From: CAZRVH01 sp964608325
Lineage (GTDB): Bacteria > Patescibacteriota > Gracilibacteria > Peribacterales > Peribacteraceae
Length of the DNA stretch: 12,365 nt
Reading direction: 5' to 3'
NCBI GenBank assembly: GCA_964608325.1
Contig: CAZSMX010000019.1
Span: forward strand, 1 to 12,365
The notes under the pieces were generated by a model. It saw only the letters and a program-made list of their open reading frames with translations. It was not told the origin of the DNA and searched no databases. Shown here in pieces: positions 1 through 6,011 of the stretch (its first letter is position 1; each line of letters starts with the position of its first letter). A program made the position numbers and the translations under genes.

Positions 1-239
1 TGCGGGTATCCCTTGGCGTCGGGTTCCTCGATGACGGCGAGGATCCTGCGGGAGAATACGTCGCGCGCGACGGCAATGTCCTCGGGAATCTTCTGCCATT
101 CCTTCTTCGGCTCGATGCACGCCTCGTACGTCGCCCATCCTCCCCCGACTGTTAGGGCAGCCGCTCCCGCGATCGCGAGGATCGTTTTTGATTTCTTTCG
201 CAACGGAGCACATCCGAAAGACTGCTCGGGTGGTCGCAT
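1..239 (-). CDS. Partial membrane-anchored or secreted protein, function unknown
   Basis: An open frame on the minus strand runs from an ATG at 239-237 off the left edge of the window, giving 79 visible codons. The residues after about position 13 are basic (RKKSK), followed by a hydrophobic Ala/Gly/Leu-rich stretch of about 18 residues ending near GGGWA. That is a typical signal peptide or N-terminal membrane anchor. The rest (YEACIEPKKEWQKIPEDIAV and on) is soluble and charged. A TTG at 203-201 would start directly before the basic residues and give a more conventional signal sequence. Neither start has a convincing Shine-Dalgarno site. The gene begins 41 nt after the stop of the ABC-like gene on the same strand, so the two are probably co-transcribed. 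I do not recognise the family, and the C-terminal part is outside the window. Confidence 0.6.
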   Translation of the reverse strand, partial: MRPPEQSFGCAPLRKKSKTILAIAGAAALTVGGGWATYEACIEPKKEWQKIPEDIAVARDVFSRRILAVIEEPDAKGYP

Positions 240-280
240 TAAAGATCACTCTACTCTTGTGTTTGGCTTCTACAAGGCCA

Positions 281-1105
281 TCAGGAGAGTCCCGATCCTA
301 TGGGCGTAATGCGGATTTTCCTGCCTTCCGTGCCACCTTCGTTCGGTTTGCTTGTCATCGGTTTCGCGGCGGCGACCACCGGTATCTCCTCTGCGTCGGG
401 TTCCGTCGGCGCGGCCGTCGGTGCTTCTTCCATGTCCGGCAATTCTTCCGTGTGTTGGTACGTCGGCATTCCCTGCAATTGTCCGTCTGCCAGCAGGAGC
501 GGCTTCACGCCCATCAGTTCCGCGGCACGGGTGTCCTTCGAGAGGAAGATGATGGTGGCTCCTTTCTTGCGCAGGTTCTGGAACAAGGTCGCGACCGTGA
601 AGGCTTTCTGTTCCGATAGTTCGTGGAACGGCTCCAGCGCGATGATCACGAGGGGCGCAGCGATGAGGCAGCGTGCGAGGCACACCGATTGTTTTTCCTC
701 GGCGGAGAGGGAAGGGGGGAATGCGGATGCTTTCGCAGTGAGGCCCAGCCGCTTCAGCAGGTCATCGGCCGCCTTCGTGATCACGTCCGATTGCAAACCG
801 CGCAGATGGAGCGGCAGCGCGACGTTCTGTCCCGCGGTGAGGTGGTTGATGAGCAGCGGGGGATCGAACACGAGTCCGAGGCGTGTGCGGAACAGTTGCA
901 ATACCGCCGGCGGAAGGGCAGCCATGTCGACGTTGTCCACTTCCACGCTGCCGGACGTCGGTTTCTCCAGGGTCGCCAGGATGCGGAACAGCGTGCCGAG
1001 TTGCTCGCCGCTCTTTCCGGTGATACACACGCACTCCTTCGGCCGGATGGCGAGGGACATCTCTTTCAGCACCTTGCCCGCGACGACGTTCTTCAACGCG
1101 ATCAT
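281..1105 (-). CDS. ABC-transporter ATPase-like protein with degenerate catalytic motifs (FtsE/LolD-like pseudo-ATPase)
   Basis: A 274-aa protein. Residues 1-215 follow the whole FtsE/LolD-type ABC ATPase fold, but the catalytic residues are replaced. Walker A at 30-38 reads GKSGEQLGT where GxSGxGKST is expected, so Lys and Ser are lost. The Q-loop Gln is Asp81. The signature reads LSAEE (133-137). Walker B reads IIALEP, so Asp is Leu157 while Glu158 is kept. The H-loop His is Lys190. After the domain comes an Ala/Pro/Glu-rich linker ending in a basic tail (RKIRITPIGSGLS). The reading frame is intact, so this looks like a maintained pseudo-enzyme rather than a decaying gene. ATP binding is probably weak or absent, and it could be a structural partner of a membrane complex. 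The start at 1105 is chosen because the domain begins there (MIALKNVV). An in-frame ATG at 1198 would add 31 residues encoded by a repeat array. The gene is followed 41 nt later by a membrane-anchored protein. Confidence 0.8.
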   Translation of the reverse strand: MIALKNVVAGKVLKEMSLAIRPKECVCITGKSGEQLGTLFRILATLEKPTSGSVEVDNVDMAALPPAVLQLFRTRLGLVFDPPLLINHLTAGQNVALPLHLRGLQSDVITKAADDLLKRLGLTAKASAFPPSLSAEEKQSVCLARCLIAAPLVIIALEPFHELSEQKAFTVATLFQNLRKKGATIIFLSKDTRAAELMGVKPLLLADGQLQGMPTYQHTEELPDMEEAPTAAPTEPDAEEIPVVAAAKPMTSKPNEGGTEGRKIRITPIGSGLS

Positions 1106-1112
1106 GGAGGGG

Positions 1113-1121
1113 AGTATAGCA
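1113..1121 (-). promoter_or_regulatory. Extended -10 promoter element of the ABC-like gene
   Basis: On the minus strand TGCTATACT matches the extended -10 consensus TGnTATAAT. It ends 7 nt before the ATG at 1105, so transcription would be expected to begin at or next to the start codon. No Shine-Dalgarno sequence lies between them (CCCCTCC), which fits a leaderless mRNA. No good -35 box is visible, as is common for extended -10 promoters. Confidence 0.5.
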
Positions 1122-1160
1122 TTGAGAAAAATGCGGTATGTTAGTTTAGATTGACCGAAT

Positions 1161-1196
1161 ATGAGCTTCATTAGCTGCATTAGCTTCTGAAGCTTC
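1161..1196. repeat. Left array of four 9-nt repeats, inverted relative to 1694-1729
   Basis: Four consecutive 9-nt units, read on the plus strand: ATGAGCTTC, ATTAGCTGC, ATTAGCTTC and TGAAGCTTC. Each carries an AGCT core. The array begins 2 nt after the stop codon of the four-helix-bundle gene (minus strand). Units 1-3 match the reverse complement of the last three units of the right-hand array at 24 of 27 positions by my hand alignment. Read on the minus strand, the array encodes a short Lys/Leu/Met/Gln run in frame with the ABC-like gene. Confidence 0.85.
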
Positions 1197-1197
1197 A

Positions 1198-1569
1198 TCA
1201 GGGGTTCATTTTCTTAATCATTGATTGAAGCATCCGTAATACCTCATTCAAGAGTGATTCTACTTTTTCGTAATGTAGGCTCTTGGTATTCTCAAGTCTT
1301 TTTGAAATTTCAATCTGCGTTTCTATTTCTGCTCCGGAGCCGTAAGCGGTGCGGAGAAAGGCAAGAAAATCTTTCTTGGTTCCACGCCTTCTGCCCTCCG
1401 CAATATTTGATGGGATAGAAACGGAGGCCCGTCTCATTTGCGAAATAAGTCCGAACCTTTCCTCATTCGGAAAATTTCCTGTTAGTGCATATATTTCTAC
1501 GACCAGTTCGATGGATCGCTGCCAAACAATGAGATCTTTGTACGTAAAAATAGCTGATGATTTTTCCAT
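1198..1569 (-). CDS. Four-helix-bundle protein (S23/IVS-encoded protein family)
   Basis: A 123-aa protein with the typical family opening (YKDLIVWQRSIELVVEIYAL) and the conserved core SQMRRASVSIPSNIAEG at about 44-60. A Lys/Arg-rich turn (RRRGTKKDFLAFL) and a long amphipathic C-terminal helix follow. This is the family of proteins encoded inside 23S rRNA intervening sequences and related to the Avd accessory proteins of diversity-generating retroelements. They form ring-like oligomers that bind nucleic acid. The molecular role of stand-alone copies is unknown. The start follows the -10-like box AATAAT by 6 nt and has no Shine-Dalgarno site. The stop overlaps an ATG in frame with the next gene (TGATG at 1200-1196). 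The gene is AT-rich compared with its neighbours and sits between inverted 9-nt repeat arrays, which suggests acquisition. Confidence 0.92.
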   Translation of the reverse strand: MEKSSAIFTYKDLIVWQRSIELVVEIYALTGNFPNEERFGLISQMRRASVSIPSNIAEGRRRGTKKDFLAFLRTAYGSGAEIETQIEISKRLENTKSLHYEKVESLLNEVLRMLQSMIKKMNP

Positions 1570-1575
1570 GGAATC

Positions 1576-1582
1576 ATTATTA
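1576..1582 (-). promoter_or_regulatory. -10-like box of the four-helix-bundle gene
   Basis: The minus strand reads TAATAAT, and the AATAAT register ends 6 nt before the ATG at 1569. There is no purine-rich ribosome-binding site between the box and the start codon. The -35 region is poor, so the call rests on the box, its position and the same arrangement at other genes of this window. Confidence 0.35.
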
Positions 1583-1693
1583 CGTCTGTAGTCTCATTCA
1601 TACATTCCATGCATTTCTGTCTTTTTTAAATGCCATCCGTTTTTCCTTTGTATAAAACAAAAATATCGTTCCTTCTCTCATGAGAACTCTTAG

Positions 1694-1729
1694 GAAGCTA
1701 ATGCAGCTCATGAAGCTAAAGAAGCTTAC
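1694..1729. repeat. Right array of four 9-nt repeats, inverted relative to 1161-1196
   Basis: Four consecutive 9-nt units on the plus strand: GAAGCTAAT, GCAGCTCAT, GAAGCTAAA and GAAGCTTAC. The last unit overlaps the stop codon of rsmG (TAA on the minus strand at 1728-1726), so the array abuts that gene exactly. The GCAGCT variant unit occurs in both arrays and sets the alignment register of the inverted repeat. Confidence 0.85.
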
Positions 1730-2400
1730 AACGGACTCCTCTTCGCCATCCCGATCTCCCTCGGATACTCCTTCGTCAATTGATCGTCTTTGCGGAACAC
1801 GAGCAGCTGGCGCGTACCGAAGTCTTTCTCCAGCGTGTACTGCTGCGTGAAGAGGAGCGGGCAGTGCAGGATGCGCTGGGCTTTCTCACTGTCCTTCAGT
1901 TCCTGTTCGATGTTCAGGCTCTTCCATAGCACGATGTGTCCGCCCACCTTGCAGAACGGACTCACCCATTCCAAAAGCACGTTCAGCGGCGCCACCGCGC
2001 GCGAGGTGACGACGTCGTACTTCTCGCGGTGCTTTTTGTCGTGTCCCAACACTTCCGCGCGCTCGGCGATGAGCGTCACGTTCGGAATTTTCATCGTGTC
2101 CACGATCCGCTGGATCGCCGCGATCTTCTTCCCGATGGAATCCATGCCGACGCACCGGGCATCGGGCATCATCAATGCCAACGGAAGCAAGGGAAAGCCT
2201 CCGCCGGTGCCCACGTCCATCAGCGTTTCGGTCTTCGGAAGCTTGCCTTGGATGGATTGGAACGCGACGGAATCCAGGATGTTCCCGTGCCAGCTGAGTT
2301 CCGGCGTTCGCAGTGCCGTGAGGTTCAATTTCTCGTTCTCCGCCAGGAAAGCGGAGAGAAGTTGTTCCAGCCGTTCATGCAGTCCAGGAAACAAGTCCAT
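1726..2400 (-). CDS. rsmG: 16S rRNA (guanine527-N7)-methyltransferase RsmG
   Basis: A 224-aa protein of the normal RsmG length. It uses S-adenosylmethionine to methylate N7 of G527 in the 530 loop of 16S rRNA, a modification whose loss gives low-level streptomycin resistance in well-studied bacteria. Visible family features are the N-terminal NLTAL segment at 26-30, the SAM-binding glycine loop DVGTGGGFP at 62-70, and the later SRAVAPL motif followed by a core strand (GGHIVLWK). The stop codon lies inside a 9-nt repeat unit. The start at 2400 is the first ATG and is divergent from pyrE over 41 bp. A -35/-10 pair (TTGACG, 17 nt, GATGCT) ends 8 nt before the ATG, and no Shine-Dalgarno site is seen. 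rsmG is often next to gidA or parAB, but none of these is in the window. Confidence 0.95.
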   Translation of the reverse strand: MDLFPGLHERLEQLLSAFLAENEKLNLTALRTPELSWHGNILDSVAFQSIQGKLPKTETLMDVGTGGGFPLLPLALMMPDARCVGMDSIGKKIAAIQRIVDTMKIPNVTLIAERAEVLGHDKKHREKYDVVTSRAVAPLNVLLEWVSPFCKVGGHIVLWKSLNIEQELKDSEKAQRILHCPLLFTQQYTLEKDFGTRQLLVFRKDDQLTKEYPREIGMAKRSPL

Positions 2401-2404
2401 ATGG

Positions 2405-2437
2405 TTGCAGCATCGGGAACTTTGGGTGTATCGTCAA
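2405..2437. promoter_or_regulatory. Overlapping divergent promoters for rsmG and pyrE
   Basis: For pyrE (plus): TTGCAG at 2405-2410, an 18-nt spacer, then TATCGT at 2429-2434, ending 7 nt before the ATG at 2442. For rsmG (minus): TTGACG at 2437-2432, a 17-nt spacer, then GATGCT at 2414-2409, ending 8 nt before the ATG at 2400. The -10 of each promoter overlaps the -35 of the other, so one polymerase would block the second. The GATGCT box is weak (3 of 6). Confidence 0.45.
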
Positions 2438-2441
2438 GCGC

Positions 2442-3050
2442 ATGCCGACAAGCGAACGAGTAGCGGAATTCCTGCTCGATACGGGCGCCGTAAGCCTGTC
2501 CGCGTTCAAACCATTCGTGTCCAAAACCGGGAAGAAGTCCCCCGTCTTTTGCAATTACACGCTCATCCGGGACCATCCCGATGCATCGGCATTCGTCGTG
2601 GATGCGCTGTACGGACGGCTGCGAGGCCTGCACATCCACCCCGACGTCCTCGCCACGTCCGACGTGTCGGACAGCGGGTGCGCGCAGGCGGTGGCGAAGA
2701 GGATGGATCTCCCGCTGATCATCGTGCGTAAGGACGCATCCCAAAATTCCTACGACGCGCACAAGGGCCGGCAGGTCGTCATGTTGGAAGATCTCCTCTT
2801 CACCGGCGCGAGCACCGTGACATCGGTGAACACTCTGCGCGAGGCCGGGTTGTACGTCACCGACGTCGTCGCCATCCTCAGCTACGCATTGCTGCCGTTG
2901 CATGAGCGCGCGATGGAAGAGGGATTCATGGTACATCCGCTCACCACCATCCCCGAGGTCCACGACGCCGCGGTCGCGCAGGACCGCATCACCGCCGCCG
3001 AGTCCGCCGAGATCCTGAAATTCCTGAAAGACCCGGAGCACTGGATGTGA
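2442..3050 (+). CDS. pyrE: Orotate phosphoribosyltransferase-like protein
   Basis: A 202-aa type I phosphoribosyltransferase that best resembles OPRT, the enzyme making orotidine 5'-phosphate from orotate and PRPP in pyrimidine synthesis. The N-terminal part (LLDTGAVSLSAFKPFVSKTG, then KKSPVFCNYT) matches the OPRT opening in which a Lys and an SP..N segment contact substrate. The segment VRKDASQNSYDAHKG occupies the flexible catalytic loop position, but it differs from the usual KxHG form. The PRPP loop is VVMLEDLLFTGAST at about 113-126, with the ED pair and TGAS conserved. The C-terminus (about 170-202) is helical. No other pyrimidine gene is nearby, so the protein may serve salvage or a related base. 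The start has no Shine-Dalgarno site and lies 7 nt after a -10-like box. Confidence 0.82.
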   Translation: MPTSERVAEFLLDTGAVSLSAFKPFVSKTGKKSPVFCNYTLIRDHPDASAFVVDALYGRLRGLHIHPDVLATSDVSDSGCAQAVAKRMDLPLIIVRKDASQNSYDAHKGRQVVMLEDLLFTGASTVTSVNTLREAGLYVTDVVAILSYALLPLHERAMEEGFMVHPLTTIPEVHDAAVAQDRITAAESAEILKFLKDPEHWM

Positions 3051-3071
3051 GAAAATCGCAGCAGGAAATGC

Positions 3072-3099
3072 TTGCTTCCGTTCTATTTATTTGTACAAT
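3072..3099 (+). promoter_or_regulatory. Promoter of the receiver-like gene
   Basis: TTGCTT (3072-3077), a 16-nt spacer and TACAAT (3094-3099) form a good sigma-70-type promoter 75 nt upstream of the ATG at 3175. Unlike most genes here, this one has a real leader and a Shine-Dalgarno site (GGAGA near 3166) 8 nt before the start. Confidence 0.55.
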
Positions 3100-3174
3100 C
3101 CGGATCCATCTGTGTTTTTTCGCAGACGGATCTGCTCATTCGAATACCGGGTATCAATTTACGGAGAACGAACG

Positions 3175-3630
3175 ATGAAGCATGCGTGCGTGATCGTGTC
3201 AGGGTGTCCCGACATGGTGGAATTCATCCAGGACGGATTGGTCGGCAGCGACTATTCGGTCCTGCGAGTGTTTGCCAATGCGGCGGATTGTCAGTCCTTC
3301 ATCGACGACGGTGAATGGAAGGGGAGTCCCGTGCGCGTACTTGTCGACACCTACGTCGACTTGCCATTGCCCGCCGTCGGCGGGCCGACGCGGCTGGATG
3401 CCGAGTCGCCCTCCACGCGGCTGATGGACCGCATCAGCAGGGAATGCGATAAGTGGGTCATTCTTGCCATCACCCGTTCGGGATGCGCGAATGACGCCGA
3501 AATCGCGTTGCAGCACAAACCGAGGTGGTTTTCACACTCCTCGGATTTCGACTCGTGGCATAAGTTGCTGCCGAACGTCCTCGGGGACGCGGAACGGTTC
3601 CGCGACATCGAGCGGGAGGTTTCCGTTTGA
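3175..3630 (+). CDS. Small protein with a receiver-like fold, function unknown
   Basis: A 151-aa protein. Its pattern of strands and helices resembles a CheY-type receiver: strand 1 ACVIVSG, strand 2 SVLRVFA, strand 3 VRVLVDT with Asp58 where the phospho-acceptor would be, strand 4 WVILAIT with Thr100 where the switch Ser/Thr sits, and strand 5 PRWFSHSS. The N-terminal acidic pair is absent (SGCPDM) and the conserved Lys after strand 5 is replaced (WFSHSS). Phosphotransfer is therefore doubtful. No output domain follows, and I found no histidine kinase in the window. The start at 3175 is supported by the Shine-Dalgarno GGAG at 8-nt spacing. The gene is a single-gene unit, with its own promoter and a strong terminator. 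The receiver assignment is my reading of the fold pattern and could be wrong. Confidence 0.7.
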   Translation: MKHACVIVSGCPDMVEFIQDGLVGSDYSVLRVFANAADCQSFIDDGEWKGSPVRVLVDTYVDLPLPAVGGPTRLDAESPSTRLMDRISRECDKWVILAITRSGCANDAEIALQHKPRWFSHSSDFDSWHKLLPNVLGDAERFRDIEREVSV

Positions 3631-3649
3631 TACCCTTATCCGAATGGCC

Positions 3650-3687
3650 GCCACCTATATCCGATTTGGGTATAGGTGGCTTTTTTT
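3650..3687 (+). terminator. Rho-independent terminator after the receiver-like gene
   Basis: GCCACCTATA (3650-3659) pairs perfectly with TATAGGTGGC (3671-3680), and three further inner pairs leave a GATTT loop. Seven T follow (3681-3687). The hairpin starts 20 nt after the stop codon. Confidence 0.9.
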
Positions 3688-3722
3688 GTATTTATAGACA
3701 AATTTGACATATCGTAATAATA

Positions 3723-3750
3723 TTGACAAATATTAATAAAGTGGTACAGT
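3723..3750 (+). promoter_or_regulatory. Strong promoter of the surface-protein gene
   Basis: A perfect TTGACA (3723-3728), a 16-nt spacer and TACAGT (3745-3750) preceded by TGG, which also gives an extended -10. It lies in an AT-rich tract. A second perfect TTGACA sits at 3704-3709, 19 nt upstream, without a matching -10 at normal spacing. This is the strongest promoter in the window, as expected for an abundant envelope protein. Confidence 0.75.
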
Positions 3751-3772
3751 AAGCGAGTTCCGTATAGGTAAC

Positions 3773-3803
3773 GAAGAAACGCGGTACGGAGCCTCGTTTC
3801 TTC
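3773..3803 (+). promoter_or_regulatory. Stem-loop in the 5' leader of the surface-protein mRNA
   Basis: GAAGAAACG (3773-3781) and CGTTTCTTC (3795-3803) are perfect 9-nt inverted repeats. Two further G-C pairs are possible inside, past one mismatch. The element lies about 15 nt downstream of the predicted transcription start. No T-run follows, so it is more likely an mRNA-stabilising or regulatory 5' hairpin than a terminator. Confidence 0.5.
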
Positions 3804-3817
3804 ACAGCATAGGGTTT

Positions 3818-3917
3818 NNNNNNNNNNNNNNNNNNNNNNNNNNNNNNNNNNNNNNNNNNNNNNNNNNNNNNNNNNNNNNNNNNNNNNNNNNNNNNNNNNN
3901 NNNNNNNNNNNNNNNNN
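3818..3917. other. Assembly gap (100 N)
   Basis: Exactly 100 N, the conventional placeholder for a gap of unknown length. It hides the start codon and N-terminus of the surface protein. Confidence 0.98.
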
Positions 3918-5779
3918 ATATCCGCGGCCTCACGGTCACGGGTACCGGTACGACGGCGTTGCAGAACGTGGCCTCCCGGGTCACGGTCTGGGCCGATCTC
4001 GACAACGATCCCTGCGCCACCATGGAGACGCTCATCGGAGCGGCCGTGGTACGCGGGAACAAGGTCGACATCGTGCTGAGCCAACGCTTGGACACGAACG
4101 TCGACACGCTCGCGATGCAACTGCGCATCGACACGAAGGCGAACGCGAACACGGCGAGCATCGGCTTGGACGTCACCTCCATCAAGGCGACGGACGAACG
4201 CGGCCGACCGGTTTCGCGGGAAGACATCGGGCTGCGCGATACCAACGGCAGCCAGGTGCGCGTCCTCCAGCAGGACAACGTGCTGATCCTCGAGCTCTCC
4301 AGCCCCTCGTCGGGATTGGTGAGCAAGGGGCAGCAGAACGCGGTCCTGGGAACGTTGCGCGTGGGAACCACCGAAGGAGACGCCCTTATCCGGCGTCTCG
4401 GAATCGCGGTGGAAGCACGCGACGCGTTCGGCCGCATGACGGCCAACGTCGGGAACGAACTGATCGCCATCGAGTTGCGAAACACGGTGACCGGTCAGGT
4501 GATCGGAGGAACGCTGAAGGCGCAGGGTACGGGCTACCAAGTCCTGACCTTCGGCAACTTCATCGCCCGCAACGGGGACGAGTGGGAGATCCGCGCGGAC
4601 ATCGGCGGCAACGCCTCGGTCCGGGACGGAGATCTCTACCGCGTCCTCGTGAACGGAGCGGAAACCGGTTCGACGACGTTCGGGGGACTTACCAAGTCCC
4701 TGGGCGGAGTCGACCTGGAGGCGCAGGACATGGATAGCGGCCGTAAGATCGTCCGGGCCTTCCCGGGCGGCACCTTGGCGGCCGGCTTCCAACGGATCGG
4801 CCAGACGACGCTCAACGTCGCGGTGCAAAGCATCACGTCGTTCGATACCGCCGTCGCCAACGCGAAGAACGAACTCGGCCTGCGCTTCATCGCGCAGTCG
4901 GGCGACGTCGACGCGAGTCGTATCACCTACGTGGCGGTCAACGCCGCGAACGGTGACATCCGCAACGCCTGGCGCTTCGCGCTCTGGGTGGACACGGATG
5001 GGAACGGCAACGTGGATACCGTTTTGCAAGCGGGGGTTTCCCCGGGTGCGGACGGCGTGGTCCGGTTCGATAACCTGGACGGCGGCGGTTACGTCGTTCC
5101 GGCCGGGTCGGTGACGGCGTTCGAAGTCCGCTTCGACGTCCAATCGTCGCTTCTGCCGGATCGCACGATGCAGTTGATCCTGAACGACATCAAGGCCGAA
5201 GAGGTCCGTACCGGTGCTCCGGTCGGCCGCCTCGACGTCACCCAGCTCTCGCCGTCCACCCTGTGGACGTTCGTGAAGCAGGGCGACCTGGTGGTCACGA
5301 ACAGCGTGATGCCGGTGCCCGGTCGGCAATTGCTCGGCGGCACGCTGAGCGACCCGATCATGATGTTGGAAGTCAGGAGCGTCAACGAGCTGATCGACGT
5401 CTTCAAGCTCGGGTTCCAGTCGAAGGGGTCGTACGCGACCTCGGTAGACCGGCTCGAACTGTACAAGGCCGGCGCAACCTCGCCGTTCGCGATCGCAACG
5501 TTGGCCGGAACGGGATCCGATCCCGTGCCAGCCGGTTCGTCCGTCTTCACGGCGAACATGCAAAGCCGTCAGCTCGTCGTTCCCGAAGGGGAGACGCTGA
5601 CGATCCTCGTGCGCGCCCGCATCAAGGCGGACGTGCAGGGAGGAATCTCGGGAGAAAAGATCCAATTCGAACTCTCCCGGGTGGAGGCGCGGGGAGACCA
5701 ATCCTCGAGCAACCTCCTGCAGAACGATGGCGACAACGTCCGCGAGGGCGAAGTCTTCATCGGGACGAACGCCGCGGGT
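3918..5779 (+). CDS. Large beta-rich surface or S-layer-like protein, internal part between gaps
   Basis: A frame with first full codon at 3920 is open across the whole contig, about 620 codons, with both ends in gaps. The sequence is rich in Thr, Val, Gly, Asp and Asn, with alternating beta-strand patterns and only one Cys visible. DxD-type segments such as DTDGNGNVDTV and WADLDNDP look like calcium-binding loops. Divergent copies of a unit of about 100 residues can be followed. Each has a VPAG or VPEG turn, a strand with VR or VRF, and an end like LxDIKAEEVRTGAPVG, FELSRVEARGDQ or LDVTSIKATDERGRPV. Together with the very strong promoter this suggests an abundant secreted envelope or adhesin protein. 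The signal peptide would be in the left gap. The antisense frame is also long, but it reflects codon bias. Confidence 0.85.
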
Positions 5780-5879
5780 NNNNNNNNNNNNNNNNNNNNN
5801 NNNNNNNNNNNNNNNNNNNNNNNNNNNNNNNNNNNNNNNNNNNNNNNNNNNNNNNNNNNNNNNNNNNNNNNNNNNNNNN
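5780..5879. other. Assembly gap (100 N)
   Basis: Exactly 100 N, so the true length is unknown. The reading frames on the two sides do not match across 100 nt, as expected for an arbitrary placeholder. Confidence 0.98.
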
Positions 5880-5937
5880 GTTCTACGGCTTCGAGTACGC
5901 CACGTCGGCTGTCCGCTCCACCAAGTACCGTAACTAA
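5880..5937 (+). CDS. C-terminal end of the surface protein
   Basis: After the second gap the frame starting at 5881 gives FYGFEYATSAVRSTKYRN followed by TAA at 5935-5937. The strand, the codon style and a terminator directly downstream fit the 3' end of the gene interrupted by the gap. It could instead belong to a second gene hidden in the gap. A short Tyr/Arg-containing C-terminus after a beta-rich region is plausible for a surface protein, but nothing proves continuity. Confidence 0.6.
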
Positions 5938-5970
5938 CAAGGAGAAAAGAAAACCCTACGTGAAGAAAGC

Positions 5971-6000
5971 GCCGCCAGTCTTCGGACTGGCGGCCTTTTT
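5971..6000. terminator. Terminator shared by the surface-protein gene and pheS
   Basis: GCCGCCAGTC (5971-5980), loop TTCG, then GACTGGCGGC (5985-5994), followed by CTTTTT on the plus strand. It is a perfect 10-bp stem with a stable UUCG tetraloop. On the minus strand it lies 12 nt after the pheS stop and is followed by a weaker T-rich run (GCTTTCTTC). It probably acts in both directions between the convergent genes. Confidence 0.92.
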
Positions 6001-6011
6001 AAATCCGTCGT

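Larger units (their letters stand above)
1161..1729. mobile_element. Putative repeat-bounded element carrying a four-helix-bundle gene
   Basis: The segment is set apart from its surroundings in three ways. It is bounded by two 36-bp arrays of 9-nt repeats in inverted orientation. It is visibly AT-rich: I count 20 G+C of 60 at 1561-1620 against 39 of 60 at 1981-2040 inside rsmG. It contains a single gene, a four-helix-bundle protein of the type found in 23S rRNA intervening sequences. Inverted repeats that can close an RNA stem around an S23-type gene are the known architecture of those intervening sequences. An extragenic copy with that layout is therefore suggestive of a mobile or hitchhiking element. 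There is no transposase and I see no target-site duplication, so mobility is an inference. Confidence 0.4.

Noticed and set aside
281..1105. The idea that the ABC-like gene is a pseudogene
   Set aside because: There are no frameshifts or internal stops and the non-catalytic fold positions are kept, so a maintained pseudo-enzyme is the better reading.
300..1154. Plus-strand frame opposite the ABC-like gene
   Set aside because: Ser/Arg/Thr-rich shadow with no motif, while the minus strand shows a continuous ABC fold.
1161..1729. CRISPR array or diversity-generating retroelement
   Set aside because: The repeat units are 9 nt and contiguous without spacers. No reverse transcriptase or template repeat is present, although the four-helix-bundle family is related to Avd.
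2325..3041. Minus-strand frame opposite pyrE
   Set aside because: The plus frame has clear phosphoribosyltransferase motifs, and the minus frame shows low-complexity shadow composition.
1198..3050. Recoding of TGA as in some Gracilibacteria or Absconditabacteria
   Set aside because: TGA ends the ABC-like, four-helix-bundle, pyrE and first guanylate-kinase-like genes at normal lengths, so the standard code applies.
3704..3709. First TTGACA as an independent promoter
   Set aside because: No acceptable -10 lies 15-19 nt downstream, so only the second box at 3723 was called.
3692..5701. Long antisense frame of 669 codons opposite the surface-protein gene
   Set aside because: It runs through the gap, is full of Arg, Asp and His with no domain pattern, and is the expected by-product of GC-rich codon use on the other strand.
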